Of a DNA stretch of 64,000 bases, positions 8,841-19,600 are shown one piece after another. This DNA is from JAGQPD01 sp020426865. GTDB lineage: Bacteria > Planctomycetota > Planctomycetia > Pirellulales > Pirellulaceae. The DNA is taken from NCBI GenBank assembly GCA_041399065.1, contig JAWKTN010000001.1:682001-746000 (forward strand), in the 5' to 3' direction. A program made the translations under genes and the position numbers. Within the stretch, counting starts at the first letter, position 1. The number at the start of each line of letters is the position of its first letter. Under the pieces are notes generated by a model. The model saw only the letters and a program-made list of their open reading frames with translations, did no database searches and was not told the origin of the DNA.

Positions 8841-11223
8841 TGTAGGTCCCGTTCGATCGACGACCACACGCCTGATCTGGACCCTTGTCGGAGTCGGAAT
8901 GCTGGCGGGCGCGATTACATTAGTCATCGTCGACCGTGCGCTGTCGCGCATTCACGAAGAACGTGAACATCTGCAGGCGACCCAAACGAAATTGCAATCC
9001 GCCTCGCTGGCATTGCGAACGGCAAGTACGGAGGCGTTTGACGAACTCTCGCGACAACTGGACACCCCACCCGTTGCTGAATCCGACTCGGTCGAACGCG
9101 TCGTGCCACTATTGCAGCTGCTCGAATCACTTCGCCAAGAGTTTTCTGTAGCAGCTACTGATGCATCCTCATGCCAAACGATCCTGGTCGAACTCCGCCA
9201 GCACTACGTTTCGTTACGGCGCCTGACCGACCAAGTTTATCGCTGGAACGGAGAGCGAGAGAAGCTCCGACAAAGGGAAATTGACCTCTGGTCCAGACAA
9301 CAGCAAACCTTGGTCGACACGATGGCAACGGTCCGTCAGCTCGAAGGGCACCAACGCCTGCAACTGAGCCGGCTGATGCGAAACTATCACCAGGCGAATG
9401 AAATTGAAGCCAGCGCCATTGCTGTGCAGATCGTCAACGAGATCGAGAATCGGCGGGAGGTTGCAACAATCAAATCGGAGCTTAACGACTTGGCACTACT
9501 GTCCGAGACGCTGCGAAATGAATCCAATACGGAGAACCTCGTCAGTTTAAAGGACAACCAGATTCGGCAGTCAATCTCTCGTTTACGGCGTGAGATACAT
9601 CGAATTGTCCCCTCCCCAAACTCGATTACATCGGCCGCCGACAGAATCCAGGAACGGTTCTTTGGCATTGGTAGCTTCGACGACGCGGATCATCAGACAA
9701 TGGTAATCGGCCAGGATGGAGTTTATGGTTTGCAATACGAGTATCTCACGTCGCAAGATAAGGGAGCTACGTTTCGACGTGAATTAGAAGCCATCAAGGC
9801 GAGCTCACTGGAAGCGCAGCGACAACTGGATGTTGCAGTGTCGAATGTGGCGATGGCCGCGATGCGCCGCGGAGAATCGCAGCTAAGCCGAGCCTGGCGT
9901 CAGAATGTTGTGACCCTCATTACAGTCAGCATCCTGTTTGTGGCCTTGGGAGCGAGAATTTCGCGAGTCTGCGAACATACAGAGGCCCAGTTGATCGCTG
10001 CCAACAGGGCCAAAAGCGAATTCCTAGCCAACATGAGCCACGAGATCCGAACGCCGATGACGGCAATCCTCGGCTATGCCGATTTGTTGGCCGAAGATGA
10101 AGGGATCCAGAACGGCCCCGCAACTCGCATCGATGCCGTTGCAACCATTCGTCGCAATGGTAATCACCTCCTGGGAATCATCAATGACGTCCTCGACCTG
10201 TCGAAAATCGAAGCGGAACAGCTGGCCGTGGAGCTTTCGCGTATCTCCGTCGTTGATCTGATCGACGACGTAATGGACCTAATGAGCGTACGTGCTGAGG
10301 GAAAGGGGATTTTACTAAGGGCCGTCTATGAAACCGCGATCCCTGCCACAATAAATACCGACCCACTTCGACTTCGGCAAATACTGGTCAACCTGGTAGG
10401 CAACGCCCTAAAGTTCACCGAATTCGGCGAGGTCACTCTTCACGTACGCTTTGTTGATTCTTATTCGCCACAAGTGGAATGCGACGTGGTGGATACGGGA
10501 ATCGGGATGCCGAAGCAGCTACAGGACCGGCTGTTCCGGCCGTTTTCCCAGGCCGACACGTCCATGGCTCGCCGTTTCGGCGGAACTGGCCTGGGCCTTA
10601 CCATTAGCAGACGCCTGGCGCATATGTTGGGGGGCGATGTCCGGATTGTAACGTCCAGCGCCGGCATCGGCACACGCATGCGCGTGAACGTGGCGAGCGG
10701 CCCCATAGACAGCGTGCCGTTGTTAACGCCAAGCTCGCAATCGGCACCGGTCGAAATTAAGACGGCTGCTGAGGCGAATACCGACCCTTTAAGCACACCG
10801 ACCGCCGACAATACTCCCCTCGATAATGTCCAACTGCTATTGGCTGAGGACGGCCCAGATAATCAGCGATTGATCTCGTTCATTCTGCGAAAGGCCGGGG
10901 CCGACGTCATCGTTGTCGAGAACGGCCGTCTGGCAGTTGACGAGGCATTGCGCGCAGAATCGCAAGGCCGCCCGTTCGACGTGGTCCTCATGGACATGCA
11001 AATGCCAGTCCTCGACGGATATGGTGCTGCAAGCGAATTGCGAGCGCTAGGCTACGTGCGTCCGATTGTCGCCTTGACGGCACATGCAATGAGCGGCGAC
11101 CGTGATTTGTGCCTGCAAGCCGGGTGCGATGACTTCGCCACAAAACCAATCGACCGCGAATCACTCATAAATAGCATTCGGGCCAATATCAAAGCCAATT
11201 CGCCTGAATCTCTGCTGGCCTAA
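8827..11223 (+). CDS. Hybrid sensor histidine kinase with receiver domain
   Basis: 798 residues. A transmembrane helix (about 14-36) is followed by a long, mostly helical extracytoplasmic region rich in Glu, Gln and Arg (about 37-355) and a second helix (about 359-377). The HisKA domain holds the phospho-accepting His405 in NMSHEIRTPM. The ATPase domain follows, with the N box NLVGNALKFT and glycine boxes DTGIGMPK and GGTGLGLTIS. A receiver domain (about 675-790) has the acceptor Asp723 in LMDMQMP. No output domain or separate regulator is adjacent, so phosphotransfer to an unlinked regulator is expected. It overlaps the end of the LivK-like gene by 14 bases, implying translational coupling and a binding-protein/kinase sensing unit. 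Confidence 0.93.
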   Translation: MPAIDVGPVRSTTTRLIWTLVGVGMLAGAITLVIVDRALSRIHEEREHLQATQTKLQSASLALRTASTEAFDELSRQLDTPPVAESDSVERVVPLLQLLESLRQEFSVAATDASSCQTILVELRQHYVSLRRLTDQVYRWNGEREKLRQREIDLWSRQQQTLVDTMATVRQLEGHQRLQLSRLMRNYHQANEIEASAIAVQIVNEIENRREVATIKSELNDLALLSETLRNESNTENLVSLKDNQIRQSISRLRREIHRIVPSPNSITSAADRIQERFFGIGSFDDADHQTMVIGQDGVYGLQYEYLTSQDKGATFRRELEAIKASSLEAQRQLDVAVSNVAMAAMRRGESQLSRAWRQNVVTLITVSILFVALGARISRVCEHTEAQLIAANRAKSEFLANMSHEIRTPMTAILGYADLLAEDEGIQNGPATRIDAVATIRRNGNHLLGIINDVLDLSKIEAEQLAVELSRISVVDLIDDVMDLMSVRAEGKGILLRAVYETAIPATINTDPLRLRQILVNLVGNALKFTEFGEVTLHVRFVDSYSPQVECDVVDTGIGMPKQLQDRLFRPFSQADTSMARRFGGTGLGLTISRRLAHMLGGDVRIVTSSAGIGTRMRVNVASGPIDSVPLLTPSSQSAPVEIKTAAEANTDPLSTPTADNTPLDNVQLLLAEDGPDNQRLISFILRKAGADVIVVENGRLAVDEALRAESQGRPFDVVLMDMQMPVLDGYGAASELRALGYVRPIVALTAHAMSGDRDLCLQAGCDDFATKPIDRESLINSIRANIKANSPESLLA

Positions 11224-11242
11224 TTCCGACGACTCATAAGCG

Positions 11243-14200
11243 TCATGGAGTCGCGGCGGCGTTCAACACAATACGATCGTCGGTTCCGCGCACAACGGTG
11301 CGGAAGCGGAGGGCTTGCGAAACCATTTTCGGCAATGGATCGGCAGGCAGAAGGTCATTAGCATGCACAGCGTCAATCGCAAGTTCTTGGTCGTTAGCAT
11401 GTCGACCGCGTTGACTACAAGTCCGCTTGGCAAAACGGGCTGTCGATTGGCTGGTACCGACAAGATCGCTAACCGGCGCGACGGCATTGGCTGTCAAGAC
11501 AGGTACGGCACCGGCACCGAAGTTGTCGCGCCAGACGGTGAAATCGGCGGCGTCGACGCTGCCGTTACCATTGCCGTCGGCAGCCAGGTCTGTCACCGAG
11601 CCGAAACTGTCCTTCCAAACCGTGTAGTCGGCGGCATCAACAACCCCGTTAAGATTGTAGTCACCTGCTAATGGCACCGTGTGGAACTGGGCCTTCACTA
11701 AGGCCGACCAAAGTCCCCGCGAGTTCAAAGCGCGTATCCAGATCGTCGCATCATCGGGGAGCGAAATCGGCCCGTCGTAAATCTGCACTACGGGAGACGG
11801 ATTGACATTACCTCCCACACCGAACGGATCTGTTGCGCCATCGAGCGTGTAGTAGATCGCGCCCGTAGCGGCCGAAATGGAAAGCAGATAATTCGGCGGC
11901 ACGTCGCCGCCATCCTGGCTCAAGACCGGAGCCGGTATGATTGGTGACAGACCATCCTGACGAAGCTGAGACACAACAAGTGAGCTGCGGGTTGAGAAAT
12001 AGGAGTTCATCAACCAATCGACTTCCGTTTCCCAATCCGATTTGTTTCGAGGAACACGGCGGAAGGCGTCGCCCCAGCGCGCGGCTTCGGCAATGATCGC
12101 ATTTTCCACCTGCTCGATGCGCTTTGTCATGCGCGCCCGGTTAGCATCAGGCGATAACAACCCTCCTTCGCTAAAATACTCGGCAGCCAAATCCGAAAAG
12201 CGTTGCCGATAGTCAATACTCGCCAGCAGGTCCTGGTGCAAATATTGCGGATTGAATTGCTCGTAGACCGACTCGTTGCCATTGTTGAAGGGGCCTGTCC
12301 GATTGATGCCGACGGTGCCGTGCAGGTTTCCTTCGGCACCGAGCGAGTGTTCGTTGTCGTGGATGAAGAATTGAAATCCGGAATCGGCGGTAGCGCGGTT
12401 GTAGATCCCGAACCAGTTGTTGCCGCGATTGTCGCCGAGGAACCGTGACAGCCCCGAATCGTAGCCACCGGTGTAGAAGATGACCATCATGTAGTTGATC
12501 AGATTGTCGACATCCAGCAGGACGGGCAAATCGGGGTTCCGCGAGCCATCTGGATTGCGTCCTTGCATCGTCCAATAGTTGTCAGCGCGCCCGGTCGGGT
12601 CGTCGGCAAGCTGTTGTGCGAGCGTAAACAGCCGAAACCACGCCTCGTCATTGCCATTGGTCACCTCGGTTTGTCCGGTTACGCCAAGATCCGCCTTGAC
12701 GACGTCGTAATCGACCTCGTCACCGCCAAAGTAGGATTCACCGTAGAACTCTTCCACACGTTCTTGTGTTTGATACACTCCCCAGTAGACCCCGTCCAAA
12801 TAGAGGTGGTAGTAACGGCTGCGAGTGTAGGGTTCGCCCATATCGCGCTGCAGATCGCGACCGAAAACTTCGCGGAGAAACGTATTCTGTTGGTCGCCCG
12901 AATTCGACCACGAGTAGTTTTGAGCGGTACGGAGGTCCAACACATCGAATTGATCGACGCCTTCATCGCCGAACATGGGGTATTCGAGTTTACTATTGCC
13001 ATATTCGCCGCGGAAATACAATCGAAAGGCATGCTTGGGGTTGAAGTCATTGCGGCTGTAACCTCCCCGAATCCGCAACCCCGCGTTGACAGCGAATCCG
13101 TCGCTGCCGTCGGGATTGATCAATTCAATCGATGCGGGGCGTTCCCAATTGCGTCCGCGATTGACGGCGTTGACGTAGATTCCGGTCGAGGGACTAAAGA
13201 GATTGGCGACATCGGTGGTGATCGATATTGACGGAAGCGCCGTGAGCGAATCGATGATGGCGTCTTCACCGTAGAGCGCGATGATGTCGGGATCCATGCC
13301 ATAGTCGAGATGTTGTCCATTGACACCGTCGGCAGCCCAGCCCGCGGGGACTTCTCCTAGGGGCGATTGACGGAGCACATCGTCTAGAAACAGGTAGGTG
13401 CTGGCCGCTGGGAACGACGGTTCGAAACCCGTGCGAAAAACACGGGCTCGAAGCGTGGTCGTCGCGTCGACAAGAATTGGGCTGGTGTACAGCGTTCCCA
13501 CAGTTGCCTGTAGGTTTTCATCGGCCTGTGGCGTCGATCCGTCAGTGGTATAGACGATGATGGCGTCGTCCGTGGCCGTGGAAAGTTCTATCGACTGTGG
13601 TTCATCAAAAATTCCGTGCGGGAGGGAAAAGACGGGCAGTTCGGCAAATCCCGCGATAGTGGTCGTCTCATTGGCATACCCTGGAGTGGTTGTCACAAAA
13701 TACCCTAATTGATCGGGCTCGATCAGCTCGGCGGCCTGATACGACAGTTCCGCTGAAATCAGAAAATCGGAACTTTGCGGATTCAGATTCATCGCGTGAA
13801 TCGCCAGGACATTGTCCCCTTCGCGGAGGAAAGGTATGGCGGACGAGATGTCGTAGGGCTCGAATTGGACTGCATCGTTGTCGTTATGCGAAGCTGCCGC
13901 CCGTGAATTCCATTGCAGGCTGTCCGGAGCGTTCGATTGGGCAACCAGTTGTCCGTTGACATATGCCACAAACCCGTCGTCGTAGCGGACTGCCAGCGAT
14001 AGTCGGTCGACGCCGCTGAGCGTCTCCAGCTGGAATGCCAGACGAAGATACAAAGAGGTGACACCCGACGATACGTTTGTGCGGATCAGGTTTGTGTAGT
14101 TGACCGCATTGTTGGGGCTGTTCTCGTAGCCGAACCCGGTCGGCCCGACAATGTTGAAAGCCGCGTCGTTGAATTCGCGATGCATCCACGCGTCGTCGTA

Positions 14201-14740
14201 ACGGCTGTCCGTGGGGACCCAGGCGCGCGCCGTCGCGCCATCGGCAACGATCTTGGTCGGTTGCCCCTCCGGCGCCATCGCCCGACCGTAGGATATGTTC
14301 TCGTATTGTGGCGGAAACTGTGGACTGAACTGGTCAATGATCGTCGTACCATCCACGTCGACCAACGCAAAAAACTCACCGCCAGCCGCCAATCGAAAGC
14401 TCGTATGCACCTGGCCGCCTGCCAGCACGGTATCCTTACCGGACGCAAACACGATCAGATAGGCGCCAGCTGCGATCGATGTGCCGTCGGGAAACGTCCA
14501 TTTCTGGAGTTCGAGCGGATCGTCGGTCAGGTGTAACCCCGCAAGCGATACCGCCTCGTCGCCCGTATTGTGCAACTCGATCCAATCGGAGGATTCTCCG
14601 TCGGCATCGAGCAGACTTCCGGTATTGGAAGCAACAAATTCCGTGACTCGCAACATGCTCGCGTCCATCATCTGACGGGACTCAAGCGACTCACAGGCAA
14701 ACCGCCGGCGCGGGCAGCGATGATTAAGGGCTTGTTTCAT
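11243..14740 (-). CDS. Exported CotH protein with lamin-tail, chitobiase-like and dockerin domains
   Basis: 1165 residues; ATG 14740 follows GGAG. The N-terminal motif SLESRQMMDA is a variant of the planctomycete LEPR signal. Domains: lamin-tail domain about 29-150 (LRVTEFVASN, DWIELHNTG); a chitobiase/hexosaminidase C-terminal-like domain about 372-440 (IVYTTDGSTP); a CotH domain about 500-840 (GLRIRGGYSRN, KHAFRLYFRGEYG, GVYWGVYQTQERVEEF); a second chitobiase-like unit about 940-1010 (IYYTLDGATDP); and a dockerin pair about 1022-1078 (DYNLNGVVDAADYTVWKD). CotH proteins of spores are kinases (known). Whether this copy has activity is not decided here. It converges on the histidine kinase with 19 bases between them. 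A cell-surface role is inferred. Confidence 0.9.
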   Translation of the reverse strand: MKQALNHRCPRRRFACESLESRQMMDASMLRVTEFVASNTGSLLDADGESSDWIELHNTGDEAVSLAGLHLTDDPLELQKWTFPDGTSIAAGAYLIVFASGKDTVLAGGQVHTSFRLAAGGEFFALVDVDGTTIIDQFSPQFPPQYENISYGRAMAPEGQPTKIVADGATARAWVPTDSRYDDAWMHREFNDAAFNIVGPTGFGYENSPNNAVNYTNLIRTNVSSGVTSLYLRLAFQLETLSGVDRLSLAVRYDDGFVAYVNGQLVAQSNAPDSLQWNSRAAASHNDNDAVQFEPYDISSAIPFLREGDNVLAIHAMNLNPQSSDFLISAELSYQAAELIEPDQLGYFVTTTPGYANETTTIAGFAELPVFSLPHGIFDEPQSIELSTATDDAIIVYTTDGSTPQADENLQATVGTLYTSPILVDATTTLRARVFRTGFEPSFPAASTYLFLDDVLRQSPLGEVPAGWAADGVNGQHLDYGMDPDIIALYGEDAIIDSLTALPSISITTDVANLFSPSTGIYVNAVNRGRNWERPASIELINPDGSDGFAVNAGLRIRGGYSRNDFNPKHAFRLYFRGEYGNSKLEYPMFGDEGVDQFDVLDLRTAQNYSWSNSGDQQNTFLREVFGRDLQRDMGEPYTRSRYYHLYLDGVYWGVYQTQERVEEFYGESYFGGDEVDYDVVKADLGVTGQTEVTNGNDEAWFRLFTLAQQLADDPTGRADNYWTMQGRNPDGSRNPDLPVLLDVDNLINYMMVIFYTGGYDSGLSRFLGDNRGNNWFGIYNRATADSGFQFFIHDNEHSLGAEGNLHGTVGINRTGPFNNGNESVYEQFNPQYLHQDLLASIDYRQRFSDLAAEYFSEGGLLSPDANRARMTKRIEQVENAIIAEAARWGDAFRRVPRNKSDWETEVDWLMNSYFSTRSSLVVSQLRQDGLSPIIPAPVLSQDGGDVPPNYLLSISAATGAIYYTLDGATDPFGVGGNVNPSPVVQIYDGPISLPDDATIWIRALNSRGLWSALVKAQFHTVPLAGDYNLNGVVDAADYTVWKDSFGSVTDLAADGNGNGSVDAADFTVWRDNFGAGAVPVLTANAVAPVSDLVGTSQSTARFAKRTCSQRGRHANDQELAIDAVHANDLLPADPLPKMVSQALRFRTVVRGTDDRIVLNAAATP

Positions 14741-15009
14741 ACGGCTCCGGTCGTCTTACGGAAGTGGTTGGGGCACGACCGCCATCGAGGGCAGTCGAAT
14801 TCTCGGGGAATACGTACAATAATCCGGTGTCAGTGCGTCCTACCTTTTGAAGTGCGTACAAGCCGGACGGACAGGTTTCCGGACGACGACACCCGGCATC
14901 GCGTTGACGCGACGCAAATTTCAGACATTCTTTACCAAATCATCATAATCCGGCCGTCCGATTTTTGCACGATTTCGGTAGGCATCAACTGGAAAGGCAG
15001 TACAAAGCA

Positions 15010-16668
15010 ATGAAGGTGGTAATCGTGGGAGGCGTAGCGGGCGGGGCATCGGCGGCGGCCAGAATTCGCCGGTTGGACGAAAGGTCGGAGGTTGTCGTCT
15101 TCGAGCGGGGTGAGGAGCCATCGTTCGCCAACTGTGGATTGCCGTACTACGTGGGAGGAGTCATTGAGGATCGACGCAAGCTACTGGTCGCGCCCAAGCA
15201 AATGCTGACAGACCGTCATCGCCTGGACGTACGGACGCATTCCAACGTACTGTCGATTGATCGACAACAGAAAACGGTTCACGTGCGGAACCTTCTCACG
15301 AATCAGGAGTACGATGAGGCTTACGACAAGCTAATCCTGGCACCGGGTGCGGCACCGTGGCGTCCCGACATCACGGGGATCAATCTGCCGGGCGTGTATA
15401 CGTTACGGGACTTAAAAGACGCCGACGTACTTCATGCGGCGGTAGCCCGGGGCGTCCGTTCGGCGGTCGTCGTAGGGGCCGGGTTTATTGGAGTCGAGGT
15501 TGCGGAGAATTTGGTTCATCGCGGCGTGCAAGTGACCGTTATCGAGCTTGCAAACCAGATCTTGCCGCCGTGGGACGCAGAAATGGTATCGCCGCTGCAG
15601 GAACAGATGGCATCGCGGGGCGTCCATTTTGTATTGGGGGCATCGGCCACACAGATCGTGACCGATGGCGAACAACTGACGGTCACACTTAGCGACGGAG
15701 GTACTCGAGAAACGGACATGGTGATCCTGGCCGTTGGGGTACGTCCGGAGAATTCATTGGCGAAGTCGGCCGGAATTGACTGCGGCCCTCGGGGTGGCAT
15801 CGTGACGAACGAGCATATGCAGACAAACGACCCAGACATCTACGCCGTTGGGGACGCCGTGGAAGTGACCGATTTCAATACGGGTCAGAAGACCCAGATA
15901 CCACTAGCGGGACCGGCGAACCGGCAAGGTCGGATCGCGGCCGACCATATCTGCGGCCGACCGAGCACATACCGCGGAACACAAGGGACCGCGATCGTTG
16001 GTGCATTTGGAATGGCTGCCGCAATGACGGGATTGAGCGAAAAGCAACTCCGGCGGATGGAGATTCCCCACGAGAGGATTTACATTCACCCGTCGCATCA
16101 CGCGGGCTACTATCCCGGTGCCCGACCGATGACATTGAAGTTGTTGTTCTCCCCGTCAGATGGACGCATCCTGGGTGCCCAGGCCGTCGGCTGGGACGGT
16201 GTCGACAAACGTATTGACGTCTTGGCAATTGCCCTCCAGGCTGGGATGACCGTCTACGATTTGGAGGAAGTGGAGCTTTGTTACGCTCCCCAGTTCGGAT
16301 CAGCAAAGGACCCAATCAATATGGCCGGCTTTGTGGCGGCTGGTGTCCTTCGCGAAGACCATCCGGTGGCCCATGCAACAGACCTAGTCAGCGAACGCCC
16401 CGAGGACGTCTTTGTCCTGGACGTGCGAACGCAGGGCGAGTGGGACGCGGCTCGCGTTACCGGCGCCACGCATATTCCACTGGAACAACTGCGTTCCCGT
16501 TTGCACGAAGTGCCCACCGACAGTAAGACGATTGCCTATTGCAAAGTCGGCCAACGCGGTTACCTGGCGACCAGGATCCTCTTGCAAAGCGGCCGGGCCG
16601 CTGCGAATCTAAGTGGCGGCATCACGTCGTGGCAAATGGCCAACGGGGAAACGGTCGGAGGAGATTGA
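15010..16668 (+). CDS. CoA-disulfide reductase with C-terminal rhodanese domain
   Basis: 552 residues. The start at 15010 is chosen because the flavin-binding motif begins at once (VVIVGGVAGGASAAARIRR). The active-site Cys42 lies in SFANCGLPYY, the conserved single-cysteine motif of CoA-disulfide reductases. The NAD(P)-binding GAGFIGVEVAENL and the second FAD motif (DIYAVGDAVEV) follow. A rhodanese domain from about residue 460 contains VLDVRTQGEW and the catalytic Cys511 in YCKVGQRGY. Fused enzymes of this type reduce CoA persulfide, polysulfide or CoA disulfide with NAD(P)H (known). The substrate in this organism is not shown. It stands 30 bases before lhr on the same strand and could share its transcript. 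Confidence 0.92.
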   Translation: MKVVIVGGVAGGASAAARIRRLDERSEVVVFERGEEPSFANCGLPYYVGGVIEDRRKLLVAPKQMLTDRHRLDVRTHSNVLSIDRQQKTVHVRNLLTNQEYDEAYDKLILAPGAAPWRPDITGINLPGVYTLRDLKDADVLHAAVARGVRSAVVVGAGFIGVEVAENLVHRGVQVTVIELANQILPPWDAEMVSPLQEQMASRGVHFVLGASATQIVTDGEQLTVTLSDGGTRETDMVILAVGVRPENSLAKSAGIDCGPRGGIVTNEHMQTNDPDIYAVGDAVEVTDFNTGQKTQIPLAGPANRQGRIAADHICGRPSTYRGTQGTAIVGAFGMAAAMTGLSEKQLRRMEIPHERIYIHPSHHAGYYPGARPMTLKLLFSPSDGRILGAQAVGWDGVDKRIDVLAIALQAGMTVYDLEEVELCYAPQFGSAKDPINMAGFVAAGVLREDHPVAHATDLVSERPEDVFVLDVRTQGEWDAARVTGATHIPLEQLRSRLHEVPTDSKTIAYCKVGQRGYLATRILLQSGRAAANLSGGITSWQMANGETVGGD

Positions 16669-16698
16669 AGAGGCGGCGTTCGTCACTATATTCCTGTT

Positions 16699-19600
16699 AT
16701 GAGCCAACCCAATGCATCGAGTGATATCGAAGAAACGCTGCAGTATTTTCAACCGGCGCTGCGTACGTGGTTTCAGGAGGTGTTTCCTGCTCCAACAGCG
16801 GCGCAAATGGCGGCGTGGCCTGCGATTGCTAGAGGCGAACACACGCTCTTATTAGCGCCCACCGGTTCCGGCAAAACGCTGGCAGCGTTTCTCGTCGCGA
16901 TTGATCGGATCATGTTCGATCAACGGTTGGTATTGCGCGATAAAGGCGTGCGTGTATTGTACATTTCGCCGCTGAAGGCCTTGGGGGTCGACGTGCAGCG
17001 GAACCTTCGCGCGCCGATCGCTGGGGTGCGTGTTGTCGCCGAACGCGAGAACATCCCGTATCATCTCCCCAGGATTGGCGTACGATCGGGCGACACACCG
17101 ACGGAAGATCGGCGAAAGATGATCAAGGAACCGCCTGAGATCCTGATCACGACCCCCGAGTCTCTCTATTTGCTGCTTACGTCGCGTGCGCGGGAGATCC
17201 TTACCACCGTTGACACCGTGATTATCGACGAGATCCATTCGATGGTCAGTACCAAGCGAGGGGCTCATTTGTTTTTTTCACTGGAGCGATTGGTAGATCT
17301 TCGTCGCCGCCGGTTGGGTGATGTCGCTGGGATTCAGCGAATCGGACTGTCGGCGACGCAGCGACCGCTGGAGGAAGTCGCTCGGCTGTTAGGCGGTGCG
17401 GAGGCACCTGCTAACCACGATCTACCACCGGTCCCTCGTCCGGTAACGGTGGTTGAGGCGGGACGGCGGAAACAATTGCAGTTGCGGATCGAGGTGCCCG
17501 TCGAAGACATGGCCCATATGGGTGAGCCGGTGGATCGTTCCGGTCCGGCGGCAGCAGGACTGGGATTGCCATCGATCTGGCCGGCGATTCATCCGCGGCT
17601 CGTGGAACTCATTCGTGCTCATCGCACCACGATGTTATTTGTCAACAGTCGTCGGTTGGCCGAACGACTGGCAGCTGCCATTAACGAATTGGCGAAGGAA
17701 GAGATCGCCTTGGCGCATCACGGCTCGATTGCGAAAGACACACGCGTGGCAATTGAAGACCGGCTTAAACGCGGCGAATTGCCTGCGATCGTGGCCACGT
17801 CCTCGTTGGAGCTAGGTATCGACATGGGCGCGGTCGACTTGGTGGTCCAGATCGAAGCACCGCCATCAATTGCGTCGGGGATTCAACGCGTCGGTCGATC
17901 GGGTCATCAGGTGGGTGCACCTTCGACTGGCATCATCTTTCCCAAGTATCGCGGCGACCTGCTCGCCTGTACGGCGGCGGTGCGGCGAATGCACGATGGC
18001 GAAGTGGAGGAGACGTTCTATCCTCGCAATCCATTGGACGTGCTGGCACAACAAATCGTAGCCATGGCCGCCATGGAAACGTGCACGTTCGACGCGCTTT
18101 ACCGTGTCGCACGCGGTTCGGCCCCCTTTGCCGATCTACCACGATCGGCTTTTGAGGGAATCCTGGACCTTCTGTCAGGACGTTATCCATCAAGTGAATT
18201 CAACGAATTGCGGCCGCGAGTCAACTGGGATCGCATCTCGGGCGAGGTATCGTCACGGCGGGGGGCCCAGCGTTTGGCGATCACCAATGCCGGCACGATC
18301 CCGGATCGCGGGTTGTACGGCGTTTTCCTATTGGGAACCGAGGAGCAACCGGGCAGTCGAGTCGGCGAGTTGGACGAAGAGATGGTATTTGAAACTCGCG
18401 CAGGTGATGTGTTCCTGTTAGGAGCATCGTCATGGCGAGTATTGGACATCACGCACGATCGAGTGATCGTGGAGCCAGCGCCTGGGGAACCGGGCAAGAT
18501 GCCATTCTGGCGCGGCGACGGTCCCGGCCGACCGCTGGAGTTCGGCCGCGCCATTGGCGAACTAAGTCGCATATTAGCGTCACAGCCTCCGCACATTGCG
18601 CGCCAACGACTGATCGACGAGCACGGCGTGGACCATCGCGCTGCCGACAATTTACTTCAATATCTGCACGATCAAATCGATGCGACGGGTGAACTGCCAT
18701 CCGACCGGACGATTGTCGTCGAGTCGTTTCGCGATGAGGTTGGCGACTGGCGCACCGTAGTGATGACTCCGTTTGGTTCTCGAGTGCATGCCCCCTGGGC
18801 GATGGCGGTCGTGGCAAAGCTCCGTGAAGAAGGCCATACCGATATCGATCATATATGGAACGACGACGGAATGGTGTTTCGAGTCCCGGACAGTGACTTG
18901 CCCCCAACGGCGGAGCTGTTTTTCCCCCATCCCGATGAGGTTGAGGAGATTGTCGTTCAGGAACTCGGCGGTACGTCTTTATTTGCCGCGAGATTTCGGG
19001 AAAACTCGGCCCGCGCCCTGCTACTTCCGCGTCAGCAACCGGGCCGCCGGACACCGTTGTGGCTGCAACGCCGCAAGGCCGCAGACCTGCTGAAAGTGGC
19101 AACGCGGTACGAAAAGTTTCCGCTGACGCTAGAAACCTATCGCGAGTGCCTCCGCGATGTCTTCGACATCGTCGGTTTGAAGGCGATCCTTCGCGACGTC
19201 GCCCTTCGCACGACGGCGGTTCACCGTGTGACGACTTCCGCACCATCTCCATTTGCCGGCACGCTGATGTACAACTATACGGCAAATTTTCTCTACAACG
19301 GCGATGCACCGTTGGCGGAGCGACGAGCTGCCACGTTGGCGCTGGACCACACTCAGTTGCGTGAGCTGCTCGGAAGTGCCGACATCCGTGAGCTGTTGGT
19401 GCCGGAAGTTGTGGACGAGTTGGCATTGGAACTGCAAAGGCTGGAGGATCGCTATCTCGCCCGCGATGCCGACGAGCTCCACGATTTGCTGTTGCGGCTG
19501 GGCGATTTGACGTTTGATGAAATCGTTGCGAGATGCCGAGTTGATGAGGGTAGCGACGAAAAGCGATCGAGCGTCACACAGTGGCTGGCAAGTTTGCGAG

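Noticed and set aside
11224..11256. Bidirectional terminator between the kinase and CotH genes
   Set aside because: CGACTC/GAGTCG form a 6-bp stem with a 12-base loop, but no T-run follows on either strand and the stem lies partly in the CotH coding sequence.
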